Part shown: positions 7,616-14,063 of the stretch, piece after piece
How the letters are laid out: each line of letters begins with the position of its first letter
Numbering within the stretch: position 1 is the stretch's first letter
From: Phycisphaerales bacterium
GTDB lineage: Bacteria > Planctomycetota > Phycisphaerae > Phycisphaerales > UBA5793
Direction: 5' to 3'
Assembly: GCA_020852515.1 (NCBI GenBank)
Contig: JADZAS010000005.1
Span: 62,001-126,000 of the forward strand
DNA: 64,000 bases
Program-made: the position numbers and the translations under genes
Notes under the pieces: generated by a model
What the model saw: only the letters and a program-made list of their open reading frames with translations
Told to the model about the DNA's origin: nothing
Database searches by the model: none

Positions 7616-8470
7616 ATGACAAGGATGTCTCTGTGCGTCCTCGGCAGCGGGTCCACGGGCAACTGCAGCGTGCTCGTGTGCGAAGACCCCGCCGGGCAGC
7701 GCACCGTCACGCTCATCGATCTCGGCCTGAGCCCGCGCGAAACCGGCCGCCGGCTCGGGCACGTCGGCCTGCGCCTCACCGACGTGCAGGCCGCGCTCAT
7801 CACCCACTTCGACTCAGACCACTTCTACCAGGGCTGGATCAACGCCAGCCGCAAGTACGGCATCACGCTGCGCTTCCACCGGCACCATCGGCCATACGCC
7901 CATCGCGCCGGGGCCACTGTGATGCGCTGCGACTGCTTTCACACCACGTTTGATCTGGCCGAAGGCGTGCGCGTCCGTCCCGTGCACTTCGCCCACGACG
8001 AGCACGGCACGGTCGGCTACCGCTTCGACTCGCAGGCGGGCTCGATCGGCTTCGCCACCGATCTCGGCAAGGTTCCCGACGACCTGTATGACCACTTCAG
8101 CAATCTCGATGTGCTCGCGTTCGAGAGCAACTACTGCCCCGTGATGCAGCGCGAGTCGGACCGGCCGATCTTTCTCAAGCGCCGCATCATGGGCGGCAGC
8201 GGCCACCTCTCCAATGAACAGTCCTTCGAGGCGGTGCAGCGCATTGCCACCACGTCGCGCCTGCAGACGATCTGCCTGCTCCACCTGTCGCGCCAGTGCA
8301 ACGACCCCAAGCGCGTCGAGGAAATCTACGAGGCCGCCCCGCAACTGCGCGACAAACTCGTGATCTCAACGCACGACCGCCCCACTCCCTGGATGCGGCT
8401 GAAAACGACGACCGCCCAGCGACCGGATCGGTGCCTGTTTACGAACGCATCGATCGCCAGCACGAAATGA
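7616..8470 (+). CDS. MBL-fold metallo-hydrolase, WalJ/YycJ-like, with an altered metal motif
   Basis: The 284-residue product has the metallo-beta-lactamase fold: 'LCVLGSGSTGNCSVL' at the N-terminus, then 'ALITHFDSDHF', later 'FATDLGKVP', 'AFESNYCP', 'GHLSNEQS' and 'LLHLSRQCNDP', all typical of the WalJ/YycJ family. The canonical HxHxDH metal motif is here HFDSDH (64-69), so the second histidine is Asp. The GGAGG Shine-Dalgarno at 7602-7606 supports the ATG at 7616. Family members are thought to be nucleases or phosphodiesterases, but activity with this substitution is uncertain. Confidence 0.82.
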   Translation: MTRMSLCVLGSGSTGNCSVLVCEDPAGQRTVTLIDLGLSPRETGRRLGHVGLRLTDVQAALITHFDSDHFYQGWINASRKYGITLRFHRHHRPYAHRAGATVMRCDCFHTTFDLAEGVRVRPVHFAHDEHGTVGYRFDSQAGSIGFATDLGKVPDDLYDHFSNLDVLAFESNYCPVMQRESDRPIFLKRRIMGGSGHLSNEQSFEAVQRIATTSRLQTICLLHLSRQCNDPKRVEEIYEAAPQLRDKLVISTHDRPTPWMRLKTTTAQRPDRCLFTNASIASTK

Positions 8471-8548
8471 TCAACGCGACCAGCCCGACGCGCGAGCGAG
8501 GACGAATGTCGTGCCACAAACTCTGGGGCCGCAGAGGACGTTTCCCGA

Positions 8549-9841
8549 TTAGTCAAGCAGATCGGCGAGTCGCGACTGGAGTCTGATCTCCTCGACAGGA
8601 GTGCCAGAATTCACTGCGATGAGTTCGCGGACGCGCTGCACAATCCTCACATGATCGGGATCATCCGCCCTTGCGGGCCATTCGCACATCGCGAGCCAGA
8701 TCGCCGCGCGCTCGATGGTCTCCCATTCGCGAGGAATGCCGCCGTGGAGTCTCCAGCTCTGACGCCGTCCGGCAACACCGAGAACGATCTCCCAAGCCGA
8801 CACCGCAACAGCGACCACCAACATGAGAAGGAGACCGTCCATTGCCGCCCGCAATAACAAGGGCGCTCCGAGTCGGCGGGCACCAATATTCAACAGTACA
8901 AAGAACCCACATGCGATGACTACTGCGATGGTTGTCATCGCCGCGGCAACGATTCGGCCCCAAGTCGTCGATTCGAGTTCCGGTACAGGCATACCTCCCG
9001 CGCGCAGCTCGCCGAAAGTCGCGAAACGATTGTCGGCGGGGATGATGTCAGCGAGCCGAGTGTCGGGCAGCAGCGTGGATGGTTCAATCTGGACAATGGC
9101 CGCCATTCGCGAACAGAGCGCCTGAGCCGCGAGGCTAACGGCTTCGCTTTGTACTTCTTGATCGTCCACGCCCACTTCACTCAGCCTAGACCGAGATGAT
9201 GACGTAGTAGATCGCGCCGTGTGTTCTATAATGCGCGCCGGCGTCGCGCAATACGCCGGGATCATGCCACACAATCGTGAGAGCATTCCGACTCGCCCCA
9301 TCCAGCGCAGACCAAAGATCACTGTTAGCCAACCAACCAGCAGCATCGGCGAAGCAAGGATGATCACCCACTCGGGCGACATCGCGAACTGCATGGCGAT
9401 CCCGACAGCCAGAACCACAACCGCAAGACATGAAACTGGAAAGAGGAGTCGTCCGAACCAGGACCATCCCAACGGGGGAAGCTCGAAGCCCGCATCTCTC
9501 AAGTCCTGCCAGACGGCTACTCGCTGATCGCTCGGGATTATGCGGCACAATTCCGTATCCGGGCGAATCAATCGCTTCTCGACCAGCACGGAATCGGACA
9601 GGACCTGACGGAGTCGGTAAAACAGCGGCACCTGCTGACGAATGCGGTCGCGACGTCGCTCGCTCGTCAATCCCGTGAACCGCTCCTCGGCGCGTTTCTT
9701 GTTCGATGCATCCGCAGTCTTCGCTTCGATCGCACAAACCATGTCCTCGACCGTTGCGATCAGCGTCCACTCCCGATCTGAGAGGGTGATGCCAAACTCG
9801 CTCTCAACCAGCATGACCAGTTCAACGCCGTCGAGTCCCAT
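8549..9841 (-). CDS. ACP-like multi-module membrane protein
   Basis: The 430-residue product starts MGLDGVELVMLVESEFGITLSDREW, matching helix II onward of an acyl carrier protein, but the position of the phosphopantetheine serine is Gly. Two related modules follow. Residues 72-125 contain 'PDTELCRIIPSDQRVAVWQDLRDAG' and 236-290 'PDTRLADIIPADNRFATFGELRAGG'. Each is followed by a pair of membrane helices (about 128-150 and 157-178; 296-318 and 328-355). A third module start at 397-430 ends at 'RLADLLD'. I prefer the ATG at 9841 because related small ACP-like proteins begin MGLDxVE; an in-frame GTG at 9859 is possible. Function is unknown. Confidence 0.78.
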   Translation of the reverse strand: MGLDGVELVMLVESEFGITLSDREWTLIATVEDMVCAIEAKTADASNKKRAEERFTGLTSERRRDRIRQQVPLFYRLRQVLSDSVLVEKRLIRPDTELCRIIPSDQRVAVWQDLRDAGFELPPLGWSWFGRLLFPVSCLAVVVLAVGIAMQFAMSPEWVIILASPMLLVGWLTVIFGLRWMGRVGMLSRLCGMIPAYCATPARIIEHTARSTTSSSRSRLSEVGVDDQEVQSEAVSLAAQALCSRMAAIVQIEPSTLLPDTRLADIIPADNRFATFGELRAGGMPVPELESTTWGRIVAAAMTTIAVVIACGFFVLLNIGARRLGAPLLLRAAMDGLLLMLVVAVAVSAWEIVLGVAGRRQSWRLHGGIPREWETIERAAIWLAMCEWPARADDPDHVRIVQRVRELIAVNSGTPVEEIRLQSRLADLLD

Positions 9842-9905
9842 GGTGGAGAATCGTACCACGACGCCATCTCAATGCCCGCCGCCCTAGCATCCCCCGACAC
9901 CGATC

Positions 9906-10775
9906 ATGCGCATAATCACCCAACTCCAATCCGACCTCGCCGAAGGTTTCGCCTCATTCCACGGGCAGTTGATGCACCGCACCTGCCCCCTTTGCGGCCA
10001 GGACAACGCCGGCGCCCCCGCCCTGTTCCCATCGCTGCCATGGCACATCCGTCAGTGCGCCGCCTGCTCGATGGTCTACCTCGAAAACGCACCCACGTAC
10101 GAATTGCTCAGCGACGACTCAGCCGCGTGGCAGCGGTCGTGGCGTGAAGAAAAACAAAGGCGGGCGAAGCGCGAACCCGTGCTGACCGCAGCCCGGAAAA
10201 TCACGCACGGCGTGCGCGACGCCATCAAGCCGCGCGACAAGCTCACCGCGCTCGTCAAGCGTTACATCCCGCGCGGCACTGTGCTCGATGTCGGCTGCGG
10301 CGTCGGGCACCGAGCCGAGCGCTTTCCGGCCGCGGTCATTCCGTTCGGCATCGAAATCGAAAAAGCAGCCGCCACGCGAGCCAATGCCCTCTTTGCCGCG
10401 CGCGGCGGCCGCGCGTTCTCCGCGCCCGCTCTCGCCAGCCTCGACGCGTTCCAAGATGTTTCATTCGACGGCATGGTCATGTATGCCTACCTCGAGCACG
10501 AAGTCGAGCCTGCGGCGGTACTCCGCCGAGCGTTTGCCAAGCTTCGTCCCGGCGCGCCGCTCATCATCAAGGCGCCCAACCACGGCTGCGTCAACCGTTC
10601 CGTGCGCGGCCTGCGCTGGTGCGGCTACCGATTGCCCCACCATGTCAACTACTTCACGCCGGCGACGCTCGCGCGCATGCTCCGCGACGCCAAGTTCGAC
10701 ATCCTCCGCTTCAATGCACTCGACCGATTTCCAACCAGTGACAACATGTGGCTCGTGGCCCGGCGGCCGCGCTAG
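9906..10775 (+). CDS. Class I SAM-dependent methyltransferase with N-terminal zinc-binding motif
   Basis: The 289-residue product has a putative zinc knuckle (Cys27, Cys30, Cys51, Cys54: 'CPLC...CAAC'), then a class I methyltransferase domain. SAM motif I is 'GTVLDVGCGVGHRAERF' (about 124-140), and 'MVMYAYLEHEVEPAAVLRRAFAKLRPGAPLIIKAPN' supplies motifs III-IV. 'LPHHVNYFTPATLARMLRDAKFDI' is the hallmark of Methyltransf_11/23-type enzymes often found in glycan or lipid tailoring clusters. The substrate is not indicated. It is divergent from the ACP-like gene, with 64 bp between the starts. Confidence 0.85.
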   Translation: MRIITQLQSDLAEGFASFHGQLMHRTCPLCGQDNAGAPALFPSLPWHIRQCAACSMVYLENAPTYELLSDDSAAWQRSWREEKQRRAKREPVLTAARKITHGVRDAIKPRDKLTALVKRYIPRGTVLDVGCGVGHRAERFPAAVIPFGIEIEKAAATRANALFAARGGRAFSAPALASLDAFQDVSFDGMVMYAYLEHEVEPAAVLRRAFAKLRPGAPLIIKAPNHGCVNRSVRGLRWCGYRLPHHVNYFTPATLARMLRDAKFDILRFNALDRFPTSDNMWLVARRPR

Positions 10776-10882
10776 TCCACCAGCTTCGGTCACGAGCCGT
10801 ATCAATTGCCGATGAACGAGACGACCGATGCAAACCCGCTCCGCGTCCCCGCCTTCTCGCCTGACCCTTCTACAATCCCGCC

Positions 10883-12178
10883 ATGCAAAAGCGTCGTCCA
10901 ACCCGGCTTGTCAGCGTCGGCGATGAGCGCGTCGGCATCGTCCGCATAGGCGGCGGGCTGCCCGATGCCCAGGGCCGCCCCACCGAGCCGGCTCCCGTCT
11001 CCGTCCAGACCATGACCGCCGGCTACACCTACGACATCGACGCCTGCGTCACCGAGATCAACCGCCTCGCCGCGGCCGGGGCCGACATGGTCCGCGTCGC
11101 CGTGCCCGAGCGAGTCGACACGCAGGCCCTGCCTGAGATTCTCAATCAGACGCGCGTGCCCATCGTCGCCGACGTGCACTTCCACTACAAGCGGGCCCTC
11201 GAAGCCATCGAGGCGGGCGTGCACAAGATCCGCCTCAACCCCGGCAACATCTCCGACCGCGACCAGGTCAACGCCGTCATCGACGCCTGCAAGGAGCGCG
11301 GGCTGCCCATCCGCGTGGGCGTCAACGAAGGCTCCATCATCGAGCGCAAGGACAAGCAGAAGCGACTCAAGGAACTCGGCGAGTTCTTTTCCGACCAGAA
11401 GCACGGCCGGCTCATCGCCATCATGATCGCCAAGCTCGAAGAGTACCTCGAGATCTTCGAGTCTCGCGACTTCCACGACGTGGTCATCAGCGCCAAGTCG
11501 ATCGACCCGGCCGTGGTCATTGACGCTTACACCGCTATCAGCGAGCGCTTCGACTACCCGCTGCATCTGGGCGTAACCCACGCCGGCCCGCGCGAGACCG
11601 GGGCCGTGCGCAGCGTAATCGGCATCGGCACGCTATTGGCCAACGGCATCGGCGACACGATCCGCATCAGTTACGCCAACGACTCCGTCTTCGAAGTGCA
11701 GGACGGCCTGGAGATGCTTTACTGCCTCGGCCTGCGCGAGCGCAAGGGCGCTGAACTCATCGCCTGCCCGACGTGCGGCCGCATCCAGGTCGATCTCTAC
11801 AAGCTCGTGCAGGATGTTCGCCGCAAGCTCGCCGAGGAGATCGCGCTGCCCATCAAGATCGCCGTCATGGGCTGCGTGGTCAACGGGCCGGGCGAAGCGG
11901 AAGGCGCGGATGTCGCCATCTTCGCCGGCGACCGGCGCGGCATCATCTACGTGCAGGGTGAGAAGGTCGCCAACATTCCCGAAGAGGAAATCCTCGAGCG
12001 CCTGCTTCACGAGTGCAAGGTCTTCGAGGCGCGCGTCCAGCGCGGCGAAGCGAAACTCGGCGAGAAGGTCGTCGACATCATCCCCCCCGACCCCATCGGC
12101 GAACTCGGCAGCGGCGTGGACATCATCGCCCGCAACCGCACCGGAAGCGGCGTGCAACTGACCGTGGACGGGCAGTAA
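10883..12178 (+). CDS. ispG: 4-hydroxy-3-methylbut-2-enyl-diphosphate synthase
   Basis: IspG (GcpE) reduces 2-C-methyl-D-erythritol 2,4-cyclodiphosphate to HMBPP in the MEP isoprenoid pathway. The 431-residue protein has the TIM-barrel start 'VSVQTMTAGYTYDIDACVTEINRLAAAGADMVRVAVP' (core 'GADMVRVAVP'), 'IVADVHFHYKRALEAIEAG', 'KIRLNPGNI' and 'GVNEGS'. The 4Fe-4S ligands are 'CPTCGR' and 'GCVVNGPGEAEGADV'. It is the short form, without the plant/chlamydial insert. The first 40 residues are slightly extended relative to E. coli. It stands alone, followed by a REP-type repeat. Confidence 0.95.
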   Translation: MQKRRPTRLVSVGDERVGIVRIGGGLPDAQGRPTEPAPVSVQTMTAGYTYDIDACVTEINRLAAAGADMVRVAVPERVDTQALPEILNQTRVPIVADVHFHYKRALEAIEAGVHKIRLNPGNISDRDQVNAVIDACKERGLPIRVGVNEGSIIERKDKQKRLKELGEFFSDQKHGRLIAIMIAKLEEYLEIFESRDFHDVVISAKSIDPAVVIDAYTAISERFDYPLHLGVTHAGPRETGAVRSVIGIGTLLANGIGDTIRISYANDSVFEVQDGLEMLYCLGLRERKGAELIACPTCGRIQVDLYKLVQDVRRKLAEEIALPIKIAVMGCVVNGPGEAEGADVAIFAGDRRGIIYVQGEKVANIPEEEILERLLHECKVFEARVQRGEAKLGEKVVDIIPPDPIGELGSGVDIIARNRTGSGVQLTVDGQ

Positions 12179-12196
12179 AGGGCGCGATTCTCGCTG

Positions 12197-12287
12197 GAAC
12201 GCATCGCACGATTCGCAGAGCCTCATTGTTGGCGTGGTCGCGCCACACGCCCACGATGAGCGAGTCTTCAAGCGAATCGTGGGGTGC
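12197..12287. repeat. REPIN-like inverted pair of REP elements
   Basis: A direct REP copy (12197-12237) is followed after 3 bp by an inverted copy (12241-12287). Each contains a CCCACGAT...ATCGTGGG-type stem. It is perfect in the second copy (12250-12257 with 12276-12283) and degenerate in the first. The two copies also pair with each other into one long hairpin. The same REP occurs beyond the transposase remnant at 12870-12910. The arrangement matches RAYT-associated REPINs. Confidence 0.78.
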
Positions 12288-12340
12288 ATTTCCTGAACTT
12301 CGAAACTTTTCCGCTACAGAATCGGTTTCTACCCTCGCCC

Positions 12341-12871
12341 ATGTCTCCTCCGCTTCACTGGTTTCACGTGGAGTTCAACACTTTCGGCACCTGGCTGCCC
12401 GGCACCCTCGCGGCTTTCGTGATCACGATCATCGCATCCACTCCTCGGGCGACTACCGCAACCCGCCGCCGCCCCACGAACATCAAGCCCTCAACCTCGC
12501 TGTTCAATCCGCGCTTCACAAAGACGCCGTACGTCTGGATCGCTCGCAGCGCGTGACAGCCGGCAAGTGCCTGCGCGATTCGCTGGACGAGCAGGGGCTG
12601 CACGTTCGCGCGATCGCGGTCGTTGCCAATCATGCTCATCTGCTTGTGAGTGCGGCCGTCGACGAAGCCGCACTTCGCAAGGTCGTCGGCAACGCCAAGC
12701 GCAAGTCATCGCACCCGATTGCGAGCCGAGATCCCGGGATCACTCTGGCAGCGCAAGATCGGCGTGGATCCGGTGCGCGATGAGTCGCATCTGTCCAATG
12801 TCGAGCGCTACATCATTGATCATGCCCGGCAGGGCGCATGGGTCTGGCGCGCCGGCGATCCCAGAGACTGA
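12341..12871 (+). pseudogene. REP-associated tyrosine transposase (RAYT) remnant, two frameshifts
   Basis: Three frames join into one IS200/IS605-like Y1 transposase. The N-terminus 'LHWFHVEFNTFGTWLPG' is in one frame. After a one-base loss near 12403/12404, 'PRGFRDHDHRIHSSGDYRNPPPP' continues in a second frame through the HUH motif 'ANHAHLLV'. After a one-base gain near 12726, 'IPGSLWQRKIGVDPVRDESH' and the catalytic-tyrosine segment 'NVERYIIDHARQGAWVW' return to the first frame, ending at TGA 12869-12871. HUH histidines and the tyrosine are preserved, so decay looks recent. REP sequences flank it on both sides. Confidence 0.85.
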
Positions 12872-12910
12872 ACGCATCCCACGATTCGCAGAGCCTCATC
12901 GTGGGCGTGG
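12870..12910 (+). repeat. REP element downstream of the RAYT remnant
   Basis: These 41 bases match 12197-12237 at 38 positions and have the same orientation. They contain a perfect 8-bp stem (CCCACGAT at 12878-12885, ATCGTGGG at 12898-12905) around a 12-base loop. The element begins at the transposase stop codon and abuts the terminator of the next gene. Confidence 0.82.
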
Positions 12911-12949
12911 AAAAACGGAGCCGCCCCGGCGAACTCCCCGGGGCGGCTC
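12911..12949 (-). terminator. Rho-independent terminator of the 12975-13766 gene
   Basis: The reverse strand shows a perfect 12-bp stem (12918-12929 with 12938-12949) with an 8-base loop, followed by CG and five T residues (12911-12915). It lies 26 bp beyond the stop of the secreted-protein gene. Confidence 0.88.
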
Positions 12950-12974
12950 TTGAGGCAAAGATTGCCTTCCGCGG

Positions 12975-13766
12975 TTACGGGATGTTGTCCACGTTGCTGG
13001 TCGAGCATGATGGCACTTCGATCAATTGCAGGTAATGGCCGCACGCGCTGGTGCCTGCATTACCTGAAACGGTGCCGCTGCCGTTGGGACCGGTGCCGAA
13101 CGAGTTCACGAGGCGCACCTGGCCCTGGATGCCGAGCATGGTGCCCTGGCAGGCGCCGTTCGGAACAGTCGTGCTGCCTTCAGACTGCCCGAAGACGAGT
13201 CCCTGCTGGGCCGAAGGAGTCGCGCCGTTCCACTCGACGGTCAGGGTGCCGGGGCACGTGCCGCGAACGGTGAGGCGATAGCCGCCCGCCTCGTGGAACG
13301 TCACATCATCCATCACGTAGAAGCCTGGCGAACCGGTGAGGACGACGGTGTCGCAAACACCGGAGTAACCCGTTGCGAGCCAGGTCGGACCCGAGCCGTC
13401 GCCAAGATCGAGCGTGGCGCTCGTATGCACGAGCACGTTGTTGCTGTACAGCGTGAAGCCGATGGGCCGGAAGCCGCGGTTCGTGCCGTAGCCCGAGAAG
13501 TAGGCGCCTTCGACCACGACGTCGCGGCCGAACTTGAACGTCTGCAGCGAGTAGCTGTAGACCCTGCACGGGGGCGAATTGGGGTTGTAGGGCGGCTGGG
13601 AGGCGTCGTAGTAGGTGAAATCGCCCCAGTCCGCGACGGTGCCGTAACCCGGCGGCACCGGCGCCTGCCCCTGCAGGTCGTCAAAGTTGATCACATCAGC
13701 AGAGGCCGTCAGCGCCCCCCCCAAGGTGCACACCGCCAGCAGCCCCATCAAACGACGCAGTTTCAT
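12975..13766 (-). CDS. Secreted protein with planctomycete-type C-terminal domain
   Basis: The 263-residue product begins MKLRRLMGLLAVCTLGGALTASA, a signal peptide. A strong Shine-Dalgarno (AAGGAGG) ahead of the ATG at 13766 fixes the start; a longer frame upstream is not used. The mature protein opens 'DVINFDDLQGQAPVPPGYG' and has a jelly-roll-like beta-sandwich ('VYSYSLQTFKFGRDVVVEGAYFSGYGTNRG'). Residues about 170-263 form a separate domain ('GTCPGTLTVEWNGATPSAQQG...CQGTMLGIQG...ACGHYLQL...CSTSNV') that recurs in the next gene. It is probably an exported structural or carbohydrate-associated protein. No catalytic motif is visible. Confidence 0.8.
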   Translation of the reverse strand: MKLRRLMGLLAVCTLGGALTASADVINFDDLQGQAPVPPGYGTVADWGDFTYYDASQPPYNPNSPPCRVYSYSLQTFKFGRDVVVEGAYFSGYGTNRGFRPIGFTLYSNNVLVHTSATLDLGDGSGPTWLATGYSGVCDTVVLTGSPGFYVMDDVTFHEAGGYRLTVRGTCPGTLTVEWNGATPSAQQGLVFGQSEGSTTVPNGACQGTMLGIQGQVRLVNSFGTGPNGSGTVSGNAGTSACGHYLQLIEVPSCSTSNVDNIP

Positions 13767-13997
13767 GAGATCCTCCTTCTTGAATCCCGACTCGGCCGAA
13801 GCCACATACGACACGGGCGTACACAGCCCGTCGCGACCGCCAGAAGACACCGCCGACAGGCGCGCGGTTCTCAGGCTGCTTCCCATTGGGTCGGGGTTAG
13901 CCACGTGCCCAAAATGTACACGATTTCGGGGTCGGGACGAGTTAGATTCGGGCAAGAAGTACGAAGATTGTGTGTTTTTACCTCGCGTCAAAGCAAG

Positions 13998-14028
13998 CCG
14001 CCCCGGCAGGCGGTGCCTGCCAGGGCGG
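13998..14028 (-). terminator. Possible terminator of the 14064-16121 gene
   Basis: A 14-bp stem with one mismatch (13998-14011 with 14015-14028) closes a 3-base loop 36 bp past the stop codon on the reverse strand. The following T tract is weak (CTTGCTTTG), so termination efficiency is uncertain. Confidence 0.5.
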
Positions 14029-14063
14029 TGGTGGTTACGTCGCGGAACCGCTTCGGGATCGTT

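Noticed and set aside
6464-7807. Reverse frame of 447 codons across lpxA and the MBL gene
   Set aside because: Overlaps lipB, lpxA and the MBL gene, which all have strong motifs; composition (His/Asp/Arg/Val) is that of a shadow frame.
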